From: Capitulum mitella
Taxonomy: Eukaryota > Arthropoda > Thecostraca > Pollicipedomorpha > Pollicipedidae
Direction of reading: 5' to 3'
Assembly (NCBI GenBank): GCA_030062745.1
Contig: CP099841.1
Coordinates: 20,835,398-20,899,397 of the forward strand
DNA: 64,000 nt
Below the pieces are notes generated by a model. The model was not told the DNA's origin. It did not search any database and saw only the letters and a list, made by a program, of their open reading frames with translations. Position numbers and translations under genes: made by a program. This document shows positions 31,990-44,547 of the stretch, piece after piece; the first letter of the stretch is position 1; each line of letters opens with the position of its first letter.

Positions 31990-32794
31990 CTGTAACGGAA
32001 TGCCTGGATGAAATTTACCACGTACAAACGTGACTTGCACAGCCCGAAACCTTGGTCCAAAAAATCCCAATCGAAAACGCATATCACAGTAACCGGGCAC
32101 GTCTTAACCACATCCGACCGCTCACTTCCCCACATTGAGGTGACGTAGCCAGACGTTTTATCGGTCAGTCCAGGGGCGTCAGTTTCGGTAAAATGTGGGC
32201 TTCTCAACTGATTTAGCCCATTTTATTTCGATCAAAGAAAATTTTATGGTTTTTATTACTATTTTCCATACAAAAATTGTGTATATCCCGTGTATGTAGA
32301 TATATACGTATATATAGAAGATAGAAAAATAGATAGATGCATTACTTTATGCCTTATGTATATTTTCTGTCCATCTTTTACCCATTGCGGCCGTTTCTTT
32401 CGTTATTTTTGCTCAATTCCCTTTAAAACGGACAGAAAATGTTGGAGAGGCCCAAACCAACATTGGAGGGGCCCAAATCAACATTGGGTGGGCCAGGGCC
32501 CTCTCGAAAGAATACAAATCGACACCCCTGGGTCAGTGCATGCATAGCTGTCGCAACCAGACATTTTACCGGCCAATCCATACACAGCTGCCGTAACCAG
32601 AAATCTGTGCGAGCACATTTCTACCTACGTTATGTCACCAGACACCTGTCGGGTCACAGCCCCACACAGCTCATGCATCCAGACACCTAACCGGCTAGCC
32701 CTCACACGACTGACGTGACCAAACATCTATCAAGTCACATTCCCACTCAGCTCACTGACGTAGCCAAAAATCTGACCGATTCCCGTCTCCACTA

Positions 32795-32985
32795 GCTGAC
32801 GCAAACATCTGACCAATCCCAGCGGCTAACCGGACAGGGGCGGGCCGCGGCCGGACAGCCAGCTGACGCAAACATCTGACCAATCCCGGCGGCTAACCGG
32901 ACAGGGGCGGGCCGCGACCGGACAGCCAGCTGATGCAAACATCTGACCAATCCCAGAGGCTAACCGGTCGGACCGTGGTCGGACA
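32795..32985. repeat. 67-bp tandem repeat
   Basis: Nearly three copies start GCTGACGCAAACATCTGACC at 32795, 32862 and 32929. Each carries CTAACCGG and, in the first two, GGGGCGGGCCGCG. Confidence 0.92.
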
Positions 32986-33085
32986 ACGCGATGTTTGCCG
33001 ACGTTCGATACCGACCTGCTCCGTCGAGGAGGCCCGCTTTCCAGGCATTGGCTTCGACATTGACGCTCATTGGAGGTGATACGCA

Positions 33086-33125
33086 CCCTATGTTAGCCGG
33101 CCCCCTGGCGCCGGCTAACATAGGG
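33086..33125. repeat. Perfect 15-bp inverted repeat (hairpin)
   Basis: CCCTATGTTAGCCGG and its exact complement flank a 10-base spacer. It could be a hairpin in DNA or RNA, or two abutting transposon ends. Confidence 0.9.
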
Positions 33126-33378
33126 AGAACCGTGGCCTTGTATTACACATGACCGGCCGGGCCATTTTCGTTCTGGCTGGGCCAAGAACAGGGGCCATAA
33201 ACGTCACCCAGCGACGGAGCGAGCCGGCAGCTGCTGAGCAAGGATGCCGTTCCACCGAGCATAAATCAAACGCGACGTCTGATTAGAACTGATGACTGCC
33301 CGACGCCTTTGATGATGTACAGCTCGCGGAGCCATGGAAAATCGGCGGACGTCAGCAGACATCGGCAGATTCACTTAC

Positions 33379-33403
33379 CAGTGCTTTATTTCCTTTTTCG
33401 TGA
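33379..33403 (-). CDS. Frq: Frequenin/NCS-1 microexon 2 (25 nt)
   Basis: The exon is 25 nt and encodes the missing link between exons 1 and 3. A T from exon 1 plus TC gives Phe, then Thr-Lys-Lys-Glu-Ile-Lys-His, then TG plus G of exon 3 gives Trp. The result FTKKEIKHW corresponds to FTEKEIRQW of fly frequenin. It is flanked by acceptor CGCTGCAG and a perfect donor GTAAGT. Phase on both sides is exact. Without it the frame breaks, so it is required. Confidence 0.95.
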
Positions 33404-34999
33404 CTGCAGCGTGGAAGAGGAGCGAAGATCAATAAAAACGAGTCACGTTGTTCGCATCGGCAATAACGTGACACAAATGGCGGTCCGAGTGCACCATCGC
33501 GAACTGCCATCAACCTTACTACGACCAAGCGATGCCGCAGGAAGTCCAGCATCAGTGAGCCGCTGTTTGCAAGGACCAATGCAAGTCTATCACGCAGTAC
33601 AGGGAAAGGGACAAAAGCCACCATCATTGTTACATGGCCAATATCTTGTCCAACTAAATCACTTTGAAATGACACTGGCAAGATGCCTGATGTTCTGAAA
33701 GCGAAGAACTCTGCACTGCACAAAGCAGCAAGGTAAGCATGTACAGAAATACCAGAGAATCGTTTTCATCCGGTGCGGATTTCAGAGGGAGTTTTCGGAG
33801 GAAGTCAGAAGAGATATCAGAGGGAGTAAAAGAATAATCTTAGTCGGCGTGGTGCCCTGAGGAGGTCCCTCAGACGAACATCGCGCTCAGGCGACTGAGA
33901 TATGGCGCCATACATATGTGGAGACGACCAAAGGTCATCGCTGACACCACCATGTCATCAGCTGGAACCGAGCGTATTCAAAATCTCATAGTGGCAGGGA
34001 TTATCATCATTACCATCATCCCCATTAACAGGATTCTCTCCTCGACGACATTCGTCGAAATATAAAAGGTTCGGACATTTTTACACCTGGCGAGGCGGGA
34101 AACCTTGTCCCATGGCTCCATGGCTTCATATTGAGTTCTGAAATAAGGTCTTATTAAAATGTTTTGGCAGTCAGTGGCACCGCTGTAACTTGTTAATGTG
34201 CTCCAAAGTAACACGAAACCAACTAAATGTACTAGAAGGCATTGTTATGGTTACCTTGGCAAAGGGACGACACGGAATAAATGTGGGCGCTGGAAGCCGT
34301 TGGCATTCATTCGCAGCGCTGTCGCAGCGTTAGATGCAACCATCAACAAAAGCTCCGCAACATCATAGTAATGCAGCAGGTCCAGCACATTGCACACTGA
34401 AGAGCTCGTTTCATCATTAGATATATGGCTCATGATTCATTAGCGGGCCAGAAAATCGCAAAATAGTCAAATACTGAAAACGGGCATGTTTGTGTTGCAA
34501 AAGATGCAGAAATGCTATCATGTTTGTCGCTCCTAAAGGCAGTACCACCCATGCCTCATTTTATGGTAAACGTATGAGTTCGGATAAAGGGTTAAAGTGA
34601 GCAGGATCCTGCCGCAGTGACGATGGTCGGACCATGACGGGAATCATCTGTCGGCAATACAAACCAAACAGGCAGGCGCGGCTGGCGGACGGGCTCCGGC
34701 CAGAGACACCTTCAAGGACCTCAACTAGTTCCTGGATCCGGACCCCCGGCCCCCGCAAGTTCCGGGCAACAGCTGGTCGCCGGGTCCGGACCCCGCCCAG
34801 GTCCGAGCCGCAGCCGGTCGCCGGATCTGCGCCGAGCCGGACCCATCAGCGGGCGGCGGCACCGCGGCCGGACAGGTGGGTATTAATGGCTGCCAGTGGT
34901 CGGCTGGCCGACATTGATTGACTGTCGGTATATCGGCGTCGCGCCGCGCCCGGCGGTGGCGTCACTCGCTGCCGGCGGCGCCGGCCGGCGGACCAGTCC

Positions 35000-35160
35000 G
35001 ACCCCTGCCACGTCCGACCCCGCCCGACATGTCACCGCCTGAACCACACATCCGACTCCCGCCCAGGACGTCCCCGACCCCCGCCACGCCCGACCCCGCC
35101 CGACATGTCACCGCCTGAACCACACACCCGACTCCCGCCCAGCACGTCCCCGACCCCCGC
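35000..35160. repeat. 76-bp tandem duplication
   Basis: Two copies of a unit containing GACATGTCACCGCCTGAACC start at 35026 and 35102. Confidence 0.9.
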
Positions 35161-35723
35161 CACTCGGTCCGACCCACCCGTCGGAGTCTGTCCTCCCCCG
35201 CTCATCTCAGGTCCGCCCGTCCCCTCCCCAGACCCTGCCTCTGTGGTGCGACCAATTGTGTTGTGCCGGGCGGCCGCCGCCGAACCCTCTCGGCCAGACC
35301 ATCAGGACAGGAACCGGCGGCTACAGCCCGCGAGTCCGGCGCCCGTCTGCCGGTCCTCCCCGGCGCCCTGAGACCTCCAGCGCCGTCCCAGTCTCAGTCG
35401 TCGCTAGCTCGTCAGCACCAGGGACTCAGAACGGGGTCAGGGCCAATTCCATCTCCTGTCCTGTCTCTGGCACCTTTTCTGTGTCATTCCCGCATCCTGC
35501 ATGAGCCAAAGTCCTCATAAAACTTAATCCAGCTATCTCCACTCTAATTCATACCTTTACACACCATCACAGATATTCCACTAGTCAGACAGCGGTTCGG
35601 ATATCGACATACTGTTCCAGTATGGACGAAGACAGAACCTCTCTTTGGCGTCGAACTGATGTCCGACGCAACACTTTTCGAACACAGCATCTGACCTGAG
35701 ATATGTGGTCCGACAGTAACCTA

Positions 35724-35975
35724 GACAGCGCCTCTGAAGTTGGCACTACACACTGACCGAGACAGCGGCTCTGGAGCTGGCACCGGACACTAACAGAGAC
35801 AGTGGCCCTGCAGCTGGCACTGGACACTGACCGAGACAGTGGCTCTGCAGCTGGCACCGGACACTAACCGAGACAGTAGCTCTACATGGTACTAGACACT
35901 GACCGAGGCCGTGAGCTGTAGCTGGCACCGGACACTGACTGAGACAGCGCCTCTGCAGCTGGCACCGGACACCGA
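35724..35975. repeat. 37-bp minisatellite
   Basis: About seven copies of a unit starting GACAGYGGCTCTGCAGCTGG have exact starts at 35724, 35761, 35798, 35835 and 35872. The following copies are degenerate. Confidence 0.92.
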
Positions 35976-37111
35976 AAAGAATGTCCGTGCTAACGATGAT
36001 GGCCGGCCCTGCTGGCCAGGCCTCCAGCAAGACGACGCCGTTTACCGGCCGAGCGGACGGTGCCGGGGAGAACTGAGTCCAAACGATGGAGACGGCGACC
36101 ACTTTAAAGTGATGTCCGGAGCGTTACGAAACGCGCCTGATGGGCGGCAGCGACCTGGAAATAGCCTCGGAGTTTGCTAACTAGTTAGGGTAAGCATGGG
36201 ACATAAAGCAGACCTCGTGAGCAAGCGTTCATGAACGCATTAGCTTAAACTGGCCATTAAACTCAGCCAGTGAATTTGTCACCTCTGCATGCATAAGATA
36301 CAACCGAATGGAGCATTGTTGTGGACTGATTTTCACGTCCAGTGGGTCAGGAAACGTGTTCTTTTGGTCAAGCCGCGATGTTTAGATGAGCAAATCCTCC
36401 AGCCGTTTAAAAACAAGTGTACTGGTGGCATACCAATGAAACCGTGAATCGATAAGCCGCACAAGACCAGGTAAAATGGTGGCAAGTAGATGAAAAAACA
36501 AAGATCATCAGAGAATGGGTATTTCTGATGGTGGATGCAGCTTGTGTTTGACCAAATCCGGTTTCCATGGACGGAAGCGCTGTTTTCACTTGATGCTCCA
36601 GTCCGCGCCGTCCAAAATAACACCGAGCCGGATGTTGGCAGCTGTTTCTGTTCCCCGTACTAGTTTAAAGTCCATCATTTGACGGTCTAGAATACTCCAT
36701 TAGCTGCAACACACGCGGCGCGTTGCCGAGTTCTCTCAGCGCCTGAAATCAATCTGCCATCCAAACAGGCTGCGCAAAAGCAATTTTAAAACGTCCAGTT
36801 ACTTCAAGGCTCAGAAACAGTCAAGCGCTTTTATGCAAATCATTCCATATTTGACTGGCGAGGAAAATGGGAAATTTACCGTTTTATGCCGAATCCTCAT
36901 ACGAAAATATTTCAAGTACATGGTTGTTGAATTTCCTTCCATATCAGACCGATCATGTTTACATTGCATGTTCGGAAGACCCTCCCTTTGCAAAGAAAGC
37001 AGATTCGCGGTAAACCCACAAATGGGTATTATTCCAATGTGCCAACCTCCGGCTGTTCGACGCAATGACCAGTTGCGCCCGCGCAGCAACAGCTGACTGG
37101 TAGCTTTGCTG

Positions 37112-37495
37112 TGACGGGCCTCTGCTGGACAGACAGCAGGGAGCGGTGTTGTGACGGGTCTCTACTGGATAGATAGCAGGGAGCGATGTTGTTACGGGCC
37201 TCTGATGGACAGATAACAGGGAGCGGTGTCGTGACGGGCCTCTGCTGGACAGATGACAGGGAGCGGTGTTGTGACGCGCCTTTGCTGGACAGATAACAGG
37301 GAGCGGTATTGTGACGGGCCTCTGCTGGACAGATAGCAGGGAGCGGTGCTGTGACGGGCCTCTGCTGGACAGACAGCAGGGAGCGGTGTTGTTACGGGCC
37401 TCTGCTGGACAGATAACAGGGAGCGGTGTTGTGTTGGGCCTCTGCTGGACGGATAACAGGGAGCGGTGTTGTGACGGGCCTCTGCTGGACAGACG
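37112..37495. repeat. 40-bp minisatellite
   Basis: About ten copies of a 40-bp unit contain GACGGGCCTCTGCTGGACAG, AYARCAGGGAGCGGTGTTGT. Copies are 85-95% alike by eye. Confidence 0.93.
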
Positions 37496-37963
37496 GCTGA
37501 GAGCGGCTGCGTCGGGCTGGGCCCGCCGGAGGGCGTGAGAAATGAGCGCCCTGTCCCGCGCGGCGGCCGACAGGCGGCCTTATTGAGGTGGCGCTTGCTG
37601 GCCGCCGGCGCCGAACAGCCGGCCGGGGACCGGAGACATGACGCTACTGCCCGCACTGTCATTTGCAGCTGTCTCGTGCCACAAAGGAATACATTCATAA
37701 TAAATATTAACGTCATAGTTCTGCAGGCCACTGAACATGCATAATGGTTTTGTGTTTAACGCAAGCTGGCTCGTGTAAACAAAGAGATGCCAAGGATAAA
37801 AAACGGTCGTATCAACAGTTTTGTCTGATCAATCGATCGACAGTGATCAAACAATCAATTTTCAGTCCTGTAAAAGAAAAGTGCGATGTAAATGCATACT
37901 TTTTGATCACACGTCGAAAACAAATCCAAAAACTGGTTCTTATAGTTCCATTGATGCTGCAAT

Positions 37964-37996
37964 TCTCTCTCTCTTCCTCTCCCTCTCTCTCTGTCC

Positions 37997-38079
<83 letters not shown>
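37964..38079. repeat. (CT)n microsatellite
   Basis: About 115 bp of CT dinucleotides with a few interruptions at the left end. On the minus strand, the sense strand of frequenin, it is a GA-purine run. Confidence 0.96.
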
Positions 38080-38082
<3 letters not shown>

Positions 38083-38494
38083 TATGAGTCTTGTTTTTGG
38101 TCGGAAAAGTGAGTAACGATTTCGCCATTTGGTATGAAATGCTGAAAAAATAACATTAATTATACGGTAAAATTAAACACCGAATGAATTTAAGGTGCAT
38201 CTTTAAAAATAAGGCACAGAAACATGGGTGCAGGCATTACTGACATGTCATGATACGTCCCAGCCACCACGTGCAGAGGCGGCACATGTTGGTGGCCACC
38301 GGCAACAGTCCGCGCACGCCGTCACTATGCACCACTGAGTAAGCAATCTATTCCCGCACGGTCCAATCTCCTTCCTTCCCTTCATCAGAGATCATCTATC
38401 TTTCGCCCGCGTCGGACTTCCGCCGGCCTGCGCCGACAGCCAGCGCACCAACTTCTGGACAAATGGCGTCCCCCGGCCGCGCCGGCTGCGTGCC

Positions 38495-38590
38495 CAGCGG
38501 CCGCCACTTGCCCCAGTCCCGGCCGCCCAGCGGCCGCCACTTGCCCCAGTCCCGGCCGCCCAGACCCCACCACTTGCCCCAGTCCTGGCT
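38495..38590. repeat. 33-bp GC-rich tandem repeat
   Basis: Three copies of a unit with CCGCCACTTGCCCCAGTCC have exact starts at 38495 and 38528 and a third diverged copy. Confidence 0.9.
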
Positions 38591-39149
38591 GTCCAACCCC
38601 AACACCTGCTGCCCCCATCTCAGCCACAAGAACTGTTCCGTCATTCTCGGCCGCAGAGGTCTGCCTTTCGCCCGGTCTCGACCGTCTGAGCTGGACGGGT
38701 GAATTTCGTGTATTAGGCCGGTGCTGAGGTCACGAGTGGGCATTGGTGTATGTAGGCTGACCAGCAGGCCAATAAATCAGGGGCCTTGTCGGTATTAAAC
38801 CTTAGCAGTTTAGCTCCCAGTTAAAACTTGCTGGTGTAAGAAGTCTTGAACTTCTTGGTCATGGCCTTCACTACTGAATAGCCTGTCCAGCTTCTGGAGT
38901 GTTCCCAGCCTTCGGCCAGTCCTTCCTCGCTGAACCGAGCGTGACCCAATCCTACGTCGTAAAATGCCGCAGTTGGGGTCATCCCACAACCTCAGTCTTG
39001 TCTAAGGAGCAGGCACGTAGTCAGGAATCGGCAAAGGGTGTGCGGATCCTTAGAAGGGGGCCTCTCACCGCAAAAGAGCCTCCTCAGCCCAAGGGCGGCC
39101 CACCAAAAAATGCTGAGGTGGCCAGGGACTTCATCATTTAAATGGGCCT

Positions 39150-39290
39150 TCAGAACACAAGGGGGCCTCCTATAAATTCAAGGGACCTCCTATAGCATTA
39201 AGGGGGCCCCCTATAACATCCAAGGGACCTCCTATAGCTTCAGAAGTGGCCCTCCTATAGCTTCAAGGGATCTTCTGTGGACCTCCTTTA
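39150..39290. repeat. Degenerate ~30-bp tandem repeat
   Basis: The phrase GGGACCTCCTATAGC with variants recurs about five times at 25-35 bp spacing. Confidence 0.75.
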
Positions 39291-42200
39291 GCAACACGGA
39301 GGGGCAACTCAGAGGTCATATTTGCGAATACTGTAAGCTTTCAAATGGGTCAAAGGGGGCCATGAAAGGAAATTTGGATGCCTCGGGGTGACCTCCATTC
39401 TCTCCAAGAAGGGGGACCACCCCCTCTGCTCTACCTCCCCACCTGGCTGCGTCCCTGCTCAGGACTATCCAGGAGACGCTAAATTTGTCTTTAGCGTGCC
39501 ACGGCCTGATACGGTGGAGAAGGATTCACAAAACGTCCGAATGCGTGAAGGGAAACTGTTCAGCGTCAGGCTGACTGGCATAGCCGGACCTTATAGCCCA
39601 CTCCGAGGCCCAGAATCCATTTGAAAACGGACAGACATGGCCATGTTGTGCCGTGTCGAGGGCAGCCCGCTGTGGGTGATCATCACCAGTTGGCACGATC
39701 TGTCTGGGACTGTCTGAGTTGGCCTGGTCAGCAGCACGCGGCGATTGCCATGGCCAGCCCAGACAGTTCCACGTTGAGCTCGTCTTTGTGCTTGGTGGTG
39801 AATGCGGTCGGTACACTTGTCATGTGCCGTAGGAAGCTATAGGTGCGCAAATAGTGGCTTTAAGTTTCGGGTAAATTTCCGACTCTCTACCGGATCTGGT
39901 TCCAATTTATTCTTTCTCTGGAGATATTCTACGTGGCACCGTCATTCTCGCGTCCTTTTTTCCACGCTACCTTTTTATATTCGTCATGTAAAAAGACGTT
40001 ACGAAAGAGCCTTTATGTGCAGCATGTCGCCTAGACATGCAGCAAATATGTTAGTCAGTTGTACAGGACGAGCGGTTCAAGTGAGCTGCAAAATGCAGCT
40101 TTAACCGCTTAAGATCTATCATATTTAAATTCCCTCCGCAGGGCTCGGGGGCCTGAGATATTTACAGCTCTCTAAACAAATGAAGTGAAGGAGGCGATCA
40201 GGACCAAATCTGCATTGGAATTCGACGACTACCGGTTGTTATTGACTGAGCGGACACAGTGGGAATTACAAACGTATTTGAGAGTCGGGGTAGAATACAA
40301 GCATTGCTGTCACCAACAAAAACGCTATATGCGTGAAACTTGATAAGTGTTAATGGAAGCTAAGAACAACATTAAAAGAAATATTAGCAACATCGTAGTG
40401 TTGATCATATCTCCGACCGACACCAACGTCGATGACAGGTGGGTGTGATAACTGGGGATTCCCAAGTCTACCCATCTGTCTCCCGATAGTGGCGTCCATT
40501 CCTGGCAGGAAAAAATAATGTAAATTATCTCATGAGGTGCCTCAAACGTTTAAACATATAAATCCTGTCGACAAATCACGTGCTACCCTCATCTTAGTTG
40601 CATGTCCCAGAGACGGTACACAATAACCAAACCACAAACGCTACTGACAGGAGTTTCACCACAGAGCACCCGAGACAGGTCTTCCCAGACGTGGCATTCG
40701 ACCACGCCTGCGCGTCACATCCGCACGGGGATGTCTACTATCGGGATGGCGACGGGCCCCTGAATTATACCGTGCTGCCGGCCTAATGGTAGGAGTCGGC
40801 CGACAACACTGCCTGCAGGCTGAGGGACAGCGGCGGCGGCGCCAGTCCGGGCAGCGCCTGCGGCAGGCGCCGGCCGCCTGCCGACGACGCCTGGCCGCCC
40901 GCCACACGGCCGGACGTCCGCGACAGAAGAAAAAACGGCGAGAGGACTGTCGTGAGCGCGGACCGCGCCTCCAGCTGAATACCGAGAGGAGGCCTTTCCG
41001 ACGAACACGGTACCGACGCTGTTTTTTCTTGCTGCTTTTTCTGGGGTTTGACTCCGACCAGCAGCGGCGGGCCCCGGCCAGCTTTGACGCCGAATCGCTG
41101 CGTCGGGTCTCGAGCGCCCCACGCCTCAGGCAGCGTCTGATCACGGGCACCAGACGTTCAGCAGCCGAGTAACGCCTTCAGACGAATGTCAGCGGGTGCT
41201 TGATGCTAAATGGTGCATTGGTTTTTGCGAAGGTGTCTGAAAAAAAATCCACAGCACCTTTCTCAACGGAGCGTCATGCACGTGCTGGGTGTCGGGCGAG
41301 GCGTTCATCATTAACCGTCGCGCGCCGTGTCGTTTTTCTGCCACTCAACCGTGACTGGGACTGCTACGTGATGGCTCAATCACGCACATTCCCAGAAACA
41401 GAAAAAGGCCGATTTACCGAACACTGTCAGTCAAAAGCGACTCATGGAACTGCGTGTCAGACCGACGTCACAGGCCAACTGCGAGCGTCAGTTAAAGAGC
41501 AAGATCTTCAGTGCGCCAGCGCCAAAGCGATCGGTTATCATTTAGTCACGTGCGTGTTCATGATTGACTGCGTTTGCCATGCTTTAAGACTGTGATGAAA
41601 TACGGCCTGTGATGCAAGTACGGCCTGGACTGCAGGGTTGCTGAGCCTTTCCCACCCCCCACCACGTCTGAAACGGAGACATTGTCGAAAGTCTCAGGGG
41701 AGCGAACAGGTGATCACAGAACGATTGCGCCAGAAAGCTTGATAATTGTCTTTCGTTGGATTCAAGTTGCAATTTAATCGAACGGGGAAACCAACTGTAT
41801 CATAACTTTAAGTTAATTCCTAGCATTACTGCCATGGAGTAAATGTACTTCAGTAAGGTTTAAAGTAAGTCGGTTGTGGCTTAATCGGCTTAATTGAGAA
41901 TTCGTTCGTTCGTATAATTTATACATCGGCTGACGGATAAACATGAAATGTAAAGCATTTCCAGCTTTTGGAAAGTAGCCTCCACACAAATTTGCCCGCA
42001 GCCTGTCGCGTGTGAAGTTAACGACCGAGATCGTTTGCGTGCTTGAGTCGTCGGCTGACCTCCGGATGACGTGACTGACACATGTCATGCCTAGGACACG
42101 GAGAAATTGCAGCATTGCGCTTTTTGTGACGTAATGAACCGCCCCTAAAAAGCTTCTTTGTAAGCCCAGTACCTCGAGTTGTTTGTCCTCGTCCATCTGT

Positions 42201-42697
42201 TTTCCTAATGGTGTATATGTGGCACATGACGACGAAGAAAGGCATTCATGCTCTGGTCTGTTGTGTTCTCATTGCCAACTGGCTATTCATGCGGCCAGGC
42301 TGCAGGAACATTTTCCGCACACGTCCGAGCGCTGAATGGCCACCTATACGTCATGTGATCGCCTTTGGCCGCCGCGCCACGTAAAGGTCACCCAGACACG
42401 CCCATGCGGCCATTGTGAAGAGTTCAGCCGGCGGCGACACGCCAGATGCCAATCACAGGAAATCCGGCCCGGGGCGAGCCCCGAGAACCCATCCGCTATC
42501 GAAACTTTATCACTGTCACGCTTCGACGGCACGGAAAGAACTGCCACCAAAGCGCAGGTAAAGGCGCGTTTTGGAATGAGTGGCTTCGACTGGGAACGAT
42601 TTTCCCCTCGCTCTTTTTTGTGTAGACACCGTGCAATGGTGGGTCAAATGTTACTCATGAAGACGGCCTGTGATGTTGTGGTGCCTGTGCGATGATC

Positions 42698-43046
42698 ATG
42701 AAGCTAATTCACAGATTTTTACGACCTTTAGCTGCCTATACTATCTCACCCCTTGGTACACTCAAATATACAAGTCAACAGACAGCGTGGAAGTTGGAAG
42801 CTTGACTACTGTATGCATGAAAATTGTTTTTGAGTTTGTACGAGAATTACCGTGCTGGAAATGTTTGTTGAAATGAAGCTAATTCACAGATTTTTACGAC
42901 CTTTAGATGCCTATACTATCTAACCCCTTGGTACGCTCATATAAGCAAGTCAACAGACAGCGTGGAAGTTGGAAGCTTGACTACTGTATGCACGAAAATT
43001 GTTTTTGAGTTTGTACGAGAATTACCGTACTGGAAATGTTTGTTTT
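42698..43046. repeat. 175-bp tandem duplication
   Basis: Two nearly identical copies share AAGCTAATTCACAGATTTTT at 42701 and 42876. Only a few substitutions separate them, so the duplication is recent. Confidence 0.93.
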
Positions 43047-44547
43047 GGTGTGAACCGCACCTCAGAAGCAGTGCCTCCTTTGAAGCTCACAAAAAAGTTT
43101 AGTAAATGTGGCTGCACACGACAACTCGACCTAACATCCTGCTTCTCTTCACTTTATAGCCTGGAACCGAACCAGATAATGGTTTACGTCGGTCATAGTG
43201 TTCTTTTCCAGCACGTTTCAATACGTCACACCATTGGACTCGCTGCGCACAAACAAAGACGAAAGGATTTCATCCATACTTTATGGATACCAGATTTGAC
43301 TACATTCGCCATAAAAGCATCACTGTTGGATCAATGAGGAGAGGCCTCGAAATGACATTTCGTCGCCACGCTGTACTGAGTCCACCTTCCGTTTCTCAGT
43401 TCTCCAATAAATGTTTGCATGTTTTAATGGTTCCGAAAAAGAATGGTCATCGTCCATTATGGATCACGTTGAGAATACACAAAGCAAAGTGCTTGTTGTT
43501 AGTATTCTCCTAATGATTTTTGGATGAAAATGTTGCAGGTGATGATGTTTGGGTATTCCAACTGCAAAAGAGCCGAATGATTCTAATATTTGCCTTCTTG
43601 GAAGCAAAATATCTAACTTACGGTGTGCGATTCCGGTTTAGATGATCATTCCACATATATTCAAGGGTAAAAACTTTTCGTAACGACATAATTGCAACTA
43701 TACTCTACGATAGCTTCGCCTTGATCCGTAAATCAAATTTTCTTTATCATCTGACTAAATTCATTCAAGCAGAGACGGTAAACTAGTGGTAACACTCCAT
43801 GGCAGTGTTAACATGACATGGAGTTTAACATGAGATGGCACTCGAAGGTGCTGGTAACTGAACCCATTTCCCGCCAATGTTAAAAACCAACAGAAAAGCA
43901 TGTTGACTACCACACGGTCGAGACTCACCCCTGACAGCACGACCAGCGTTTGCCACAAAATCAGCAGTCTTCTGGAACTGCACGATGTGGTGTGGGGTTC
44001 AGATTACGTTCAATAAGCTCTTCTCAACACCAACCATGGTCCAAATATGACCCTAGCAATTCATTCGGAATGATTAGGAACGTCCACGTTTGCATGTTTT
44101 TCAGAGCAGCACGGCAGAACACTATATCGCACACATATCGAGGACGCTCTCTGCAAAACTCTGCAGCGCGAGCTATCAGTGCTTATATAGCTCCTACCAG
44201 CGCACAGGCATGGAAGTGGACCATGGTCAGCTTTCCTTAGCCAGTCATGGTGGAGTTGCTCTGGTTCCATTCATTTCGATTTTCCCATTCCAATCATGTG
44301 GGATCTGAATGGTAGAGAGGCTATTGGGAAGACGGTGCCGTAGTTGGAAATCGTAGTCATAGAATGGGGCCAGGACAGGAACATTTTTATTGCTATCGGT
44401 ATCAAATAACACGGCGTAATTAAAGCAAAAGGACCAATCGCAACCTTTGGTCCGGCTACACTTCTGGAGTGGGTCCTGATGAGACAGATCCTCTTGTCTG
44501 TTGAAAAGGGTGATATATCCAACCGCTGTTGTAATACGACCCATTAA

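Larger units (their letters stand above)
31990..33378 (-). other. Frq: Frequenin intron 2
   Basis: A 1.4-kb intron containing a 67-bp tandem repeat (32795-32985) and a perfect 15-bp inverted repeat (33086-33125). Confidence 0.9.

Noticed and set aside
40656-41172. Arg-rich ORFs on both strands
   Set aside because: Low-complexity GC-rich sequence with mutually antisense frames, inside frequenin intron 1, with no family match.
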